From contig JADKGN010000005.1 in NCBI GenBank assembly GCA_016722705.1, positions 62,001-126,000 on the forward strand: a stretch of DNA of 64,000 bases, written 5' to 3'. Shown here piece by piece: positions 25,767-34,676 of this stretch; the stretch's first letter is position 1, and every line of letters starts with the position of its first letter. A program made the translations under genes and the position numbers. Under the pieces are notes generated by a model. It searched no databases. It had not been told where the DNA came from and saw nothing but the letters and a program-made list of their open reading frames with translations. This stretch comes from Candidatus Dechloromonas phosphoritropha. Its GTDB lineage: Bacteria; Pseudomonadota; Gammaproteobacteria; Burkholderiales; Rhodocyclaceae.

Positions 25767-27191
25767 ATGTCTGGATCGCAAACCACATATAACGACAAGG
25801 TCGTCCGGCAGTTCGCCGTCATGACCGTCATCTGGGGCATTGTTGGCATGTCGGTCGGTGTCATCATTGCTGCTCAGCTGGTCTGGCCGGAGCTCAATAT
25901 GGGCTTCCTGCATTTTGGCCGACTGCGTCCGCTGCACACCAACGCGGTGATCTTTGCGTTTGGTGGCTGCGCCCTGTTCGCAGCGTCTTATTGGACTGTT
26001 CAACGCACCAGCCATGCGCGACTATGGGGTGGTCCGCTGGTGCCTTTCACCTTCTGGGGCTGGCAACTTGTCATCGTGTTGGCGGCGATCACTTTGCCGC
26101 TGGGTATTACTCAGAGCAAGGAATACGCCGAACTGGAATGGCCAATCGATATCCTGATCACGCTGGTCTGGGTTTCCTACGCCTTTGTTTTCTTCGGGAC
26201 CATCGCCAAACGAACGGTTTCCCACATTTATGTGGCCAACTGGTTCTTCGGCGCCTACATCATCGCCGTTGCCCTGCTGCACCTGGTTGATAACGCTGCA
26301 GTGCCGGTTTCGCTGACCAAGTCCTACCCGGTCTATTCAGGTGTTCAGGATGCGATGGTTCAATGGTGGTACGGTCACAATGCTGTGGGTTTTTTCCTGA
26401 CCGCAGGCTTCCTGGGCATGATGTACTACTTTGTGCCGAAGGCCGCCGGACGTCCGGTTTATTCCTATCGTCTGTCCGTGGTGCACTTCTGGGCACTGAT
26501 CTTTACCTACATGTGGGCGGGCCCGCACCATCTGCACTACACCGCGCTGCCTGACTGGACGCAATCAGTCGGCATGGTCTTCTCGCTGATTCTGCTGGCG
26601 CCGTCCTGGGGTGGCATGATCAACGGCATCATGACTCTGTCCGGTGCCTGGCACAAACTGCGCGACGATCCCATCCTCAAGTTCCTGATCACGTCGCTGT
26701 CCTTCTACGGCATGTCGACGTTTGAAGGTCCGATGATGGCGATCAAGACTGTCAATGCGCTGTCGCACTACACGGACTGGACCATCGGTCACGTGCACTC
26801 CGGTGCGCTCGGCTGGGTGGCCATGGTTTCCATCGGTTCCATCTACTACCTGCTGCCGAAGCTCTTCGGCAAGAGCGAGATGTACAGCGTCAAGCTGGTC
26901 ACGGTTCACTTCTGGATCGCCACCATCGGTACCGTGCTTTACATCGCCTCTATGTGGATCGCCGGCGTCATGCAGGGTCTGATGTGGCGCGCCGTGAATG
27001 CTGACGGTACGCTGGCTTACAGCTTTGTCGAATCGGTCAAGGGGTCCTACCCGTTCTGGGCGATCCGCTGGCTGGGTGGCGTTCTGTTCCTGACCGGCAT
27101 GCTGATCATGGCCTACAACATGTTCAAGACCATGGCAGGCGGTCGGACTCAGGATATGCCGGTGATCGTTCCGGCTGGCCATCACGCCTGA
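25767..27191 (+). CDS. ccoN: cbb3-type cytochrome c oxidase subunit I
   Basis: CcoN is the catalytic membrane subunit, holding heme b, heme b3 and CuB, and reduces oxygen to water at low oxygen tension. The 474-residue product has about twelve hydrophobic segments. Recognisable parts are MGFLHFGRLRPLHTNAVIFA, VQWWYGHNAVGFFLTAGFLG, YMWAGPHHLHYTALPDWTQS and HVHSGALGWVAMVSIGS, which supply the histidine ligands. GAGAGGTGGGTTC precedes the ATG. It heads ccoNOQP behind an FNR-type box. Confidence 0.97.
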   Translation: MSGSQTTYNDKVVRQFAVMTVIWGIVGMSVGVIIAAQLVWPELNMGFLHFGRLRPLHTNAVIFAFGGCALFAASYWTVQRTSHARLWGGPLVPFTFWGWQLVIVLAAITLPLGITQSKEYAELEWPIDILITLVWVSYAFVFFGTIAKRTVSHIYVANWFFGAYIIAVALLHLVDNAAVPVSLTKSYPVYSGVQDAMVQWWYGHNAVGFFLTAGFLGMMYYFVPKAAGRPVYSYRLSVVHFWALIFTYMWAGPHHLHYTALPDWTQSVGMVFSLILLAPSWGGMINGIMTLSGAWHKLRDDPILKFLITSLSFYGMSTFEGPMMAIKTVNALSHYTDWTIGHVHSGALGWVAMVSIGSIYYLLPKLFGKSEMYSVKLVTVHFWIATIGTVLYIASMWIAGVMQGLMWRAVNADGTLAYSFVESVKGSYPFWAIRWLGGVLFLTGMLIMAYNMFKTMAGGRTQDMPVIVPAGHHA

Positions 27192-27207
27192 TTAGGGGGA
27201 AGTAACA

Positions 27208-27846
27208 ATGCTAAAGCATGAACAAATTGAAAAAAGCGTTGGCCTGCTTATCGTCCTGACCTTTTTGACCGTCAGCGTCGGTGGCTTGCTCGAAATCGTT
27301 CCGCTCTTCTTCCAGAAATCGACGACGACGCCGATCGAAGGGGTAAAGCCCTACGATGCGGTTCGGCTTGTCGGTCGTGATGTCTATGTTCGCGAAGGTT
27401 GTTACCTCTGCCACTCGCAAATGATTCGTCCTTTCCGTGCGGAAACCGAGCGTTACGGCCACTATTCCGTCGCCGGAGAGTTTGTCTACGATCACCCGTT
27501 CCAGTGGGGATCGAAGCGTACCGGGCCGGATCTGCATCGTGTCGGCGGTCGTTATTCTGATGAATGGCAACGTGCTCACCTGACCAATCCACGCGACGTG
27601 GTTCCCGAGTCCAACATGCCTGCGTTTGCCTTCCTGGCCAATACCAAGGCCAAGGATAGCGTCGGTGCCGACGTCGAGAAGAAGATGGAATTGATGCGCT
27701 ATTACGCCAATGTTCGCGGTATCCCGTCCAATTCCGATGAGGATATCAAAGGCGCCAAGGCTGCGATCGGTGACATGACGGAAATGGACGTTCTGATTGC
27801 CTACCTGCAAGGCATGGGTACGGCACTGGGCTCAATGAAACAATAA
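27208..27846 (+). CDS. ccoO: cbb3-type cytochrome c oxidase subunit II (monoheme cytochrome c)
   Basis: The 212-residue protein has one N-terminal membrane anchor (VGLLIVLTFLTVSVGGLLEIV) and a periplasmic cytochrome c domain with the heme motif CYLCH in VREGCYLCHSQMIRPFRAET and a methionine ligand in the SNMPAFAFL region. It passes electrons from CcoP to CcoN. GGGGGAAGTAACA precedes the ATG, 16 bp after the ccoN stop. Confidence 0.97.
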   Translation: MLKHEQIEKSVGLLIVLTFLTVSVGGLLEIVPLFFQKSTTTPIEGVKPYDAVRLVGRDVYVREGCYLCHSQMIRPFRAETERYGHYSVAGEFVYDHPFQWGSKRTGPDLHRVGGRYSDEWQRAHLTNPRDVVPESNMPAFAFLANTKAKDSVGADVEKKMELMRYYANVRGIPSNSDEDIKGAKAAIGDMTEMDVLIAYLQGMGTALGSMKQ

Positions 27847-27849
27847 GCC

Positions 27850-28026
27850 ATGGACATCAACGATCTCCGTTCCATCATCACGGTTGCCGGGTTGCTCTGC
27901 TTCCTGGGGATCGTCTGGTGGGCCTACAGCAAACGCAGCAAGAAGGGGTTCGATGAGGCTGCCAACTTGCCGTTCGCGGAAGACGATGATCAGGATGCGG
28001 CGTCAAAGGCGCCGCATTCTCGCTGA
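27850..28026 (+). CDS. ccoQ: cbb3-type oxidase subunit CcoQ (small)
   Basis: This short frame encodes 58 residues, MDINDLRSIITVAGLLCFLG and onward, with one transmembrane helix, a KRSKKGFDEAANLPF stretch after it, and an acidic tail. This is the normal form and position of CcoQ (FixQ), which stabilises the oxidase complex. It starts 3 bp after the ccoO stop and ends 14 bp before ccoP. Confidence 0.93.
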   Translation: MDINDLRSIITVAGLLCFLGIVWWAYSKRSKKGFDEAANLPFAEDDDQDAASKAPHSR

Positions 28027-28040
28027 AAAGAGGAAAGCAA

Positions 28041-28940
28041 ATGAGCGATTTCGTTAGCGGTTTTTGGAACATGTATGTGATTGTGATTGTGCTGGCCAGT
28101 ATTTTCGCCTGTGCGCTTCTTCTCTACATGCAGGGCAAGGCGAAGTTCACCCCGGGCAAGACCATGGGTCATGTCTGGGATGAAACCCTGGAGGAATACA
28201 ACAACCCGATGCCCAGGTGGTGGAGTTGGTTGTTTGTCATCACGGTGATTTTCTCACTGGTATATTTGGTACTCTATCCGGGTCTTGGCAAGTTCCCGGG
28301 AATCTTGGGCTGGACATCAGTTGGCCAGTACAAGATCGAACGTGAGCGCATGGATGCCACCATTCAGCCGATGTACGACAAGTACCTTGCCATGGACGTC
28401 AAGGCGGTCGCCGCCGACAAGCAGGCGATGGAAACCGGGAAGCGCCTCTATCTGACCTACTGCATGCAGTGTCACGGTGCGGACGCGCGTGGTGCCAAGG
28501 GCTTTCCCAACCTGACCGATTCTGACTGGCTGTATGGCGGCGAACCGGAACAGATCAAGCAGACTATCGACGAAGGCCGCATGGGTGTGATGCCTCCGCA
28601 TGTGCAGCTCGGTGCCGACACCATCAAGGATTTGGCGAACTATGTCCGTTCGCTTTCCGGCCTGCCAAACGATTCGGTGCGCGCGGCAAAGGGCAAGGAA
28701 GCGTTCACCTCTGCCGGTTGCGTGGGTTGTCATGGTCCGGATGCCAAGGGTATGGCAGCGATTGGTGCCCCGAACCTGACTGACAAGGTCTGGCTCTACG
28801 GTTCGTCCGAGGCGACTATCACCGAGACCATCGCCGGCGGTCGTCAGAACAAGATGCCCGCCTGGAAGGAATTCCTCGGCGAAGGCAAGGTGCAGGTGCT
28901 GGTTGCATACATCTATAGCCTGAGTCACGGAACCCATTAA
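28041..28940 (+). CDS. ccoP: cbb3-type cytochrome c oxidase subunit III (diheme cytochrome c)
   Basis: The 299-residue protein has two hydrophobic segments (about 8-28 and 55-78, the second around WWSWLFVITVIFSLVYLVLY) and two cytochrome c domains with CMQCH and CVGCH, each followed by a GAPNLTD or GFPNLTD motif and a methionine region. It accepts electrons from soluble cytochromes. AAGAGGAAAGCAA precedes the start. A terminator follows 12 bp after the stop. Confidence 0.97.
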   Translation: MSDFVSGFWNMYVIVIVLASIFACALLLYMQGKAKFTPGKTMGHVWDETLEEYNNPMPRWWSWLFVITVIFSLVYLVLYPGLGKFPGILGWTSVGQYKIERERMDATIQPMYDKYLAMDVKAVAADKQAMETGKRLYLTYCMQCHGADARGAKGFPNLTDSDWLYGGEPEQIKQTIDEGRMGVMPPHVQLGADTIKDLANYVRSLSGLPNDSVRAAKGKEAFTSAGCVGCHGPDAKGMAAIGAPNLTDKVWLYGSSEATITETIAGGRQNKMPAWKEFLGEGKVQVLVAYIYSLSHGTH

Positions 28941-28952
28941 TTTCGGTTAAAC

Positions 28953-28974
28953 GGGGCGGGCAACTGCCCCTTTT
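28953..28974 (+). terminator. Terminator of ccoNOQP
   Basis: GGGGC (28953-28957) pairs with GCCCC (28966-28970), followed by TTTT. The stem is short but placed directly behind ccoP. Confidence 0.7.
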
Positions 28975-29000
28975 AGTGCCAAGTAAGATATTAGTAAATA

Positions 29001-29014
29001 CTGATCTATATCAA
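29001..29014 (+). promoter_or_regulatory. FNR/ANR-type box upstream of ccoG
   Basis: CTGATCTATATCAA matches TTGAT-N4-ATCAA at nine of ten positions and lies 66 bp before the ccoG start. It suggests that the ccoGH unit is induced together with the oxidase genes. Confidence 0.7.
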
Positions 29015-29079
29015 CATGGCGTTCCCGAATTTCCCGCAAGATTGATCCTCTAGCGCATTCGGATTTGGATACAGGGATC

Positions 29080-30495
29080 ATGGAACCCACCGGGAACACG
29101 AAAGAGAAGCCAGCACCCGCGCCGGCAGTAGTTTCTTTCTACGAGAAGCACAAGAAGGTCTACATCCGCGACGTCAAGGGTTGGTGGAATACTTGGCGCT
29201 GGGCTTTCGTCTGGTTCACCCAGATTCTTTTCTACGGCTTGCCGTGGCTTGAGTGGAATGGTCGGCAGGCGGTGCTTTTCCACATCGTCGAGCACAAGTT
29301 CTATCTGTTCGGCCTTGTCCTCTGGCCGCAGGACGTCTTCTATCTGGCGCTGCTGCTGATTATTTCGGCGTACGCCCTGTTCCTGTTCACGGCGGTGGCC
29401 GGGCGACTCTTCTGCGGCTATGTCTGCCCGCAGACGGTCTACACGGAAATCTTCATGTGGATCGAGAACAGGCTTGAAGGCGATCGTTCAAGGCGGATGA
29501 AACTGGACAAGGGGCCGATGACGGGCCGCAAGTTCGCCCTGAAGGCAATCAAGCACACGCTCTGGATTCTCATTGCGCTGTGGTCCGGTTTCACACTCGT
29601 CGCCTACTTCACGCCGGTCCACGAACTCATTGCGGCGTTGCCTTTCGACCTTTCCGGATGGGAACTGTTCTGGACCTTCTTCTACGCTGGTTTCTTCTAC
29701 ATGCAGGCCGGCTTTTTGCGCGAGCAGGTCTGCAAGTACATGTGTCCCTATGCACGTTTCCAGGGCGTGATGTTCGATCCGGATACCTTGGTCATCACCT
29801 ACGATCCTGAGCGTGGTGAGCCACGCGGTGCGCGGCGTAAGGGTGTCGATGTCAAGGCTGCCGGGCTGGGCGATTGCGTCGATTGCGGATTGTGCGTTGT
29901 CGTTTGCCCTACTGGCATCGATATCCGCAATGGGCAACAGTACGAATGTATTGGCTGCGGTGCCTGTATCGATGCCTGCGACCCGGTCATGGACAAGGTT
30001 GGCCTGCCACGTGGTCTGATCCGCTATACGACCGAAAATGCTTTGGCCAAGCACTGGACCTCCAAGGAAGTGCTGGCTCACCTCGTCCGCCCGCGAATCA
30101 TTCTTTATTCAGTAATCCTGATCGGTATTGTCGTTGCGTCGGCATGGTCACTGGCGATGCGCGTACCGCTCAAGGTCGACGTGATCCGTGACCGCTCCCT
30201 GCTGGCTCGCGAAGCAGATGACGGACGTATCGAAAACGTCTACAACCTTAAAATCATGAATACGACTGAAGAGCCCAAGCGCTACACACTCTCGGTTGAG
30301 GGCATGGACGGGATCGAACTTGCCGGTGAGCGCATCGTTAGCGTCGGCAGCGCCGAGAACCAGGAAGTCACCGTCGTGGTGCGCGTTCCGCCCGAATCGG
30401 GAAAGAAGGGCGCCAACACCATTTATTTCGATATCAAGGCCGAGAACAACGACAAGATCGCGGTTCATGAAAAGGCCTCTTTCCTGATGCCCTGA
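29080..30495 (+). CDS. ccoG: Cytochrome c oxidase accessory protein CcoG (FixG)
   Basis: The 471-residue membrane protein has four to five hydrophobic segments, the CGYVCPQTVYTEIFMWIE and CKYMCPYARFQGVMFD motifs, and two [4Fe-4S] clusters of ferredoxin type, DCVDCGLCVVVCPTGIDI and ECIGCGACIDACD. The C-terminal domain is the immunoglobulin-like FixG_C fold. CcoG reduces copper for delivery to the oxidase CuB site. The ATG at 29080 was preferred to an in-frame TTG at 29065. The stop is one base from the ccoH start. Confidence 0.95.
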   Translation: MEPTGNTKEKPAPAPAVVSFYEKHKKVYIRDVKGWWNTWRWAFVWFTQILFYGLPWLEWNGRQAVLFHIVEHKFYLFGLVLWPQDVFYLALLLIISAYALFLFTAVAGRLFCGYVCPQTVYTEIFMWIENRLEGDRSRRMKLDKGPMTGRKFALKAIKHTLWILIALWSGFTLVAYFTPVHELIAALPFDLSGWELFWTFFYAGFFYMQAGFLREQVCKYMCPYARFQGVMFDPDTLVITYDPERGEPRGARRKGVDVKAAGLGDCVDCGLCVVVCPTGIDIRNGQQYECIGCGACIDACDPVMDKVGLPRGLIRYTTENALAKHWTSKEVLAHLVRPRIILYSVILIGIVVASAWSLAMRVPLKVDVIRDRSLLAREADDGRIENVYNLKIMNTTEEPKRYTLSVEGMDGIELAGERIVSVGSAENQEVTVVVRVPPESGKKGANTIYFDIKAENNDKIAVHEKASFLMP

Positions 30496-30496
30496 C

Positions 30497-31018
30497 ATGA
30501 GTACCTCAATGACACTGCGAAGCGACAGCAAACCCTGGTACAAGGAACCGTGGCCGTGGATATTGATGGCTGGCCCGGGAACCGTAGTCGTTGCCGGTTT
30601 CGTGACCCTGTGGTTGGCGATTGCCAGCAATGATGGGCTGGTTACCGACGACTATTACAAGCAGGGGATGACGATCAATCAGCGCTTGCAACGCGACCAT
30701 TACGCAAAGGATCTTGGTCTGCATGCTGACTTCATGCGTTCTGGACAGCAGGTTCGTTTGCTGGTCAGGGCTGATCACGATGCAGTGCTTCCAGAGATGT
30801 TGGTGCTCAAGTTGTCGCACCCAACCCGCGCCGGACAGGATCAGATGGTAAAGATGACATCCGAGGGCCAAGGCTTCTATGGCGGCGTTTTGAGTGCTGA
30901 TGTAAGCGGTCGCTGGTATGTGTCGATCGAGGATCCATCCGGAAAATGGCGATTGCAAGGGGAGTGGCAAGCGGACGCCGAAGACCAGTTGCCCATCGTG
31001 TCACGCTCGGATAATTAA
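30497..31018 (+). CDS. ccoH: FixH/CcoH family oxidase assembly protein
   Basis: The 173-residue protein has one membrane helix (WILMAGPGTVVVAGFVTLWLA) followed by SNDGLVTDDYYKQGMTINQR, the conserved FixH signature, and a periplasmic beta-rich domain. It helps assemble cbb3 oxidase. It follows ccoG with a one-base gap. A second in-frame ATG at 30509 is a possible alternative start. Confidence 0.92.
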   Translation: MSTSMTLRSDSKPWYKEPWPWILMAGPGTVVVAGFVTLWLAIASNDGLVTDDYYKQGMTINQRLQRDHYAKDLGLHADFMRSGQQVRLLVRADHDAVLPEMLVLKLSHPTRAGQDQMVKMTSEGQGFYGGVLSADVSGRWYVSIEDPSGKWRLQGEWQADAEDQLPIVSRSDN

Positions 31019-31048
31019 ATTTGTTGTTCTGTTAATGGGAGGTAGATT

Positions 31049-31189
31049 ATGGCTTGGGAACTGTTGTTTTCTAGTGATTTTGGCCTGATGACTGTCGCAG
31101 GTATTACCTTCATGATCTTGATGGGGGTATTCATGACGAGAATGTACAAGAAGAAAATGGACGAAGAGATCCGTAAACTGGGCAAGTAA
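31049..31189 (+). CDS. DUF3149 family small membrane protein
   Basis: This 46-residue frame, MAWELLFSSDFGLMTVAGIT and onward, has one transmembrane helix and a lysine-rich tail ending KKKMDEEIRKLGK. The MAW-LLFSSDxGL start is the mark of the DUF3149 family. GGGAGGTAGATT precedes the ATG. It lies 30 bp after ccoH and may belong to the same transcript. The function is unknown. Confidence 0.85.
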   Translation: MAWELLFSSDFGLMTVAGITFMILMGVFMTRMYKKKMDEEIRKLGK

Positions 31190-31281
31190 CCACTGCCTGA
31201 CTGCCGCTTTGCGAAGTGGGCTTTATCCCCCGTTCGGTACTGCCCTCGGGGGTTCGTATTTGATGGATTAGAAATTGCGAA

Positions 31282-31913
31282 ATGAACGGGGTGATGAGAA
31301 GGGCGCTCCTAGTCTCCATCGTAATCCATCTCGCCGTGCTGCTGCCGTTCCGCAATGCGCTTCTGCGTCCGGAGCCACCCGGCCATTCCGCCAGCCAGGC
31401 CATCGAAGCCCTGTTGATTTCCGTGCCGCGCGAGAAGCAGCGGACGCTCCCTTACGAAAGCCTTGCGCCGCCTTCTGAGAAACAGGTGCGTACTGCAGCC
31501 GAGGTGCTTGCGAAGTCCGGAGTCGAAAAGCGATCCCCGGTTTTGCCGTCCTTTTCACGGTCGACCGCAACAGATGATGTCGCGGTAACCGAGCGGGCCG
31601 CTGTCACTTCCGGCACTATGCCTCAAACTGTGAGCCCGGCTGCGCTCCAGGCCGAAGATGTCAGTGCGGACGGTGTGCGCCAGTATCGACTGAACCTCGC
31701 TCGCGAGGCGCGACGGTTCAAGGATTATCCGCGAGGAGCGAGGGAGCGCGGATGGGAAGGGGTCGTCGTGGTGGTCGTCAATACGGTTGCCGGGGTTAGC
31801 GTTCCGGTTGTCAGCCTCAGTCAATCCAGCGGCTTCGATGTACTCGACCAGGCTGCACTGGACCTTGTCGGGCAGGCTGTAAGTACGGCCGCGATGCCCG
31901 ACAGCCTGCATGG
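31282..31913 (+). pseudogene. TonB-like protein gene, 5' part, split by IS21 insertion
   Basis: The product starts with a short membrane anchor (ALLVSIVIHLAVLLPF), has a proline-rich middle, and a TonB-type C-terminal domain: LAREARRFKDYPRGARERGW, EGVVVVVVNTVAGVSVPVV and GFDVLDQAALDLVGQAVSTA. The frame now runs from DSLHG into the IS21 left end and stops at 31993-31995 after about 26 foreign residues. Removing the IS21 element restores DSLHGRQFALTLPIHYRLDE and a TAA at 34674-34676. The lost end is the last beta strand of the TonB fold, so function is probably reduced. Confidence 0.9.
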
Positions 31914-32172
31914 TGCGTATTCCGACGAATCTGGACAGCGATTCCGAGCCAAACTGGACACGCATTCCGGAGCAAACTGGACAGTCGGAGCGTAGCGACG
32001 CGGGGTTTTTGGTTTTTACTCTGTTGATGTCATGGGGGTCAAGTTTTTGTCGCGCCATGGAGAGTTATCCACGGTCGGCCGGCAGACTGCGCTCCTTCCA
32101 TAGCAGGCTGGCTGGCGGCCGGCGGTGGGTAACTCGGTAAGCGTGTGCGGGGGCACATGGGGTGGCCTCGGG

Positions 32173-32907
32173 TCATTCCGGTTTGCTCCTTTTGCGCAGC
32201 GATTCGCCATCAGGGTTGAGGCTATGTGCCTGATGCACCAAACGGTCGAGAATCGCATCCGCCAGCGTCGGGTCACCGATGGCCTCATGCCAATGCTTCA
32301 CGGGCAACTGGCTGGTAATGATGGTTGATCGCGTGCCGTGCCGGTCATCGAAGATTTCGAGCAGGTCACGCCGACTTTCATCGGTCAGTGGTGCTAGCCC
32401 CCAGTCATCAATCAGCAGGACGTCGGTTTTGGCCAACTGCGCCAGCGTCTTGGCATAACTGCCATCCCCACGACCGATAGCCAGTGCCGGCAACAGGCGT
32501 GGCAAGCGCACATAGAAGGCAGAACGCCCCTGACGGCATGCCTGATTGGCCAGGGCGCAGGCAAGGAAGGTCTTGCCGACGCCGGTTGGCCCGCAAATCA
32601 ACACATTCTGGTGGTCGCCGACCCAGCGCCCGGTCATCAGACGGGCAAACAAGGCCCGGTCAAGACCGCGCGGATGGCGGAAATCGACATCCTCCGGTGT
32701 CGCCGCCTGTTTCAATTTGGCCCGTTTCAGGCGAGCGGCGTTCTGCCGGGATTCGCGCTCGGCCAGTTCACTGTCAATCAGAAGGCCAAGGCGTTCCTCG
32801 AAGGCGAGTTGGCTGATGTCGGCTTGTTGTGCTTGGCTGGCTAAAGCCTTGGCCATGCCGGTCAGGCGGAGCTGGTGCAGTTGGTCCACGGTCGGGTGAT
32901 GGAGCAT
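32173..32907 (-). CDS. istB: IS21-family transposition helper ATPase IstB
   Basis: The 244-residue AAA+ protein has the Walker A motif LICGPTGVGKTFLACALA and the Walker B region VLLIDDWGLAPLTDESRRDL, with the IstB-type STIITSQLPVKHWHE sensor stretch. It assists IstA in target selection. It lies 17 bp downstream of istA and appears intact. Confidence 0.95.
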   Translation of the reverse strand: MLHHPTVDQLHQLRLTGMAKALASQAQQADISQLAFEERLGLLIDSELAERESRQNAARLKRAKLKQAATPEDVDFRHPRGLDRALFARLMTGRWVGDHQNVLICGPTGVGKTFLACALANQACRQGRSAFYVRLPRLLPALAIGRGDGSYAKTLAQLAKTDVLLIDDWGLAPLTDESRRDLLEIFDDRHGTRSTIITSQLPVKHWHEAIGDPTLADAILDRLVHQAHSLNPDGESLRKRSKPE

Positions 32908-32924
32908 AGATGTTTCCTTTCAGG

Positions 32925-34463
32925 TCAGTGGTAGTAATGCGGACCACGCACGTTGGCGTGATCCAGGGGGAGAGCGGTCTGGGCCGTTGCCGTCAGGCGC
33001 TTGATGTCCAGGCCATGCTTCAAGATGGATTTCAGGCTGCCGTAGGACAGCGCGTTGATGTCGACGGCCCGCTCGCACGCCGCCTCCAGACGGTCCTCGC
33101 TGTAAGCCTTCGATAGACGCAGAATGCCCAGGCAACTGCGGTACCCCTGTTGCGGATGGCGGCGTTGATGCAGGACATGTTCGATGACGGCTTTGGTGTG
33201 CGGCCCAATACGGCCAGCCCAGTCCAGCAGCCGAGGGGCATTCCAGCCCTGAACGGATTGATGGGCCGGCGTCATGTGGGCGTCGACGGTGGTATGTCGC
33301 CCCTTGAGCGAACTGCGCACATGGCTGGCGATGCGACCTCCCCGGTGGAACACTTCAACTGTCGTTGCAGTGAAGCGGGCATCGACCTTCTGCCGTGCGA
33401 AGCGCTAAGGCACCGAGTAGTAATGGCCGGCGATTTCAACGTGGTAGTCGATACCGACCGTCACCACCTTCCATTCGGCGAATTCGTAACGCGATTCCGG
33501 CAACGGGCGTAAGGCCGGGCGGTCCATCTCGGCAAAGGCACTTTCCCGTGACCCCGGCAGTTTCTTGAAGGGGCGGCGATTCAGGGCCTGCATCAGTTCG
33601 GCAATGTGCCGATTGAGCTCACTGAGGCTGAAGAATCGCTGATTCCGCAGGCGAGCAAGCACCCAGCGCTCGACGAGCAGAACACCCGCTTCCACCTTGG
33701 CCTTGTCTTTCGGGCGATACGGCCGGGCCGGCACGACGGCGGTGGCGTAATGGACGGCCAGGTCGCGATAGCTGGGATTGAGCTCGGGGTCGTAATGGCA
33801 GGCTTTGTTGACGCCACTCTTCAGATTGTCGGGCACCAGCATGGCCGGCACACCGCCGAAGAATTCCAGTGCTCGGACATGACTGCCAATCCAGTCCGGC
33901 AGTGCCTGGCTCCATGTGGCGTCACAATAGGTGTAATTCGAGGCGCCGAGGACGGCAACGAAGATGGCCGCCTGGCGGATTTCGCCGGTCAGCGGGTCGG
34001 TGACTGGAACGGTCGGGCCGGCGTAATCGACAAACAACTTCTCGCCGGGTGTGTGGGTCTGGCGCAGACTGAGCGACAAACGCCCAGCCCAAACTCGGTA
34101 GTGGTCGCAGAAGCTGCTGTATTGATAGCCGTCCGGGTGCTCGCTCTTGTACTCCTGCCAGAGCAGGTCGAGCGTCACGCCTTTCCTGCGCAGTTCCCGC
34201 TGCACGCCGGCCCAGTCGGGTTCCGGTCGACGGGTTGCCGAGGGCGCCGACGGCGGGTAGAGCAGCGCCTCGATGCCGGCTTCAGATACTCCAGCCGGCA
34301 GCGGATAGCTCAATCCGGCCAGTTTCGCCCGACGGAGAATCTCCCCCACCGTGGTCGGTGAGGAATCGACTGCCCGGGCAATCTCGCGGTGACTGCGACC
34401 GTCCGCAACGGATAGCCGTAATACTTCAAAAATCTTGCGCATGGATAACCTGCTATTCGCCAT
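32925..34463 (-). pseudogene. istA: IS21-family transposase IstA with one in-frame amber codon
   Basis: The 5' part (34463-33408) encodes the helix-turn-helix (SHREIARAVDSSPTTVGEIL) and the DDE core, with FVDYAGPTVPVTD, LVPDNLKSGV and KAKVEAGVLLVERWVL. A TAG at 33405-33407 follows HYYSVP; the frame then continues RFARQKVDARFTATTVEVFH to the proper C-terminus ending LPLDHANVRGPHYYH. Related proteins have a tyrosine or similar residue at the TAG. The whole frame of 512 codons is otherwise open, so a single base change inactivated the gene or it is read through. Confidence 0.88.
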
Positions 34464-34627
34464 GTGGTCCTCGGCAAATGCGCTGAGGGTGCCACGGTTA
34501 TCCCGCGTGCTACGTTATGACTTTGGGCTGTCCAGATTCCGTCGGAATCGGTGTCCAGTTTGCCTCGGAATCAGTGTCCAGGTTCCGTCGGAATGACTGT
34601 CCAGTTTGGGTCGGAATTCGCACATGG

Positions 34628-34676
34628 CCGGCAGTTTGCGCTGACGCTGCCAATCCACTACCGCCTGGATGAGTAA
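34628..34676 (+). pseudogene. TonB-like protein gene, 3' remnant
   Basis: After the right copy of the CATGG duplication, the sequence encodes RQFALTLPIHYRLDE followed by TAA when joined in frame to the 5' part at 31913. The stop codon abuts the stop of the convergent Nudix gene without any gap. Confidence 0.88.

Larger units (their letters stand above)
31914..34622 (-). mobile_element. IS21-family insertion sequence inside the tonB-like gene
   Basis: The 2709-bp element begins TGCGTATTCCGAC and ends, inverted, TGCGAATTCCGAC. A 5-bp direct repeat CATGG (31909-31913 and 34623-34627) flanks it. Both ends carry tandem repeats of the form ATTCCGA...AA.CTGGACA, three at the left (to about 31990) and four at the right (from about 34530), the transposase-binding arrays of IS21 elements. 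It encodes istA and istB on the minus strand. Confidence 0.95.

Noticed and set aside
18538..34463. Genome-wide recoding of TAG as sense
   Set aside because: Several host genes (icd2, sspB, nirB, petA, the kinase) end at TAG with the protein at its normal family length, so TAG is a working stop codon.
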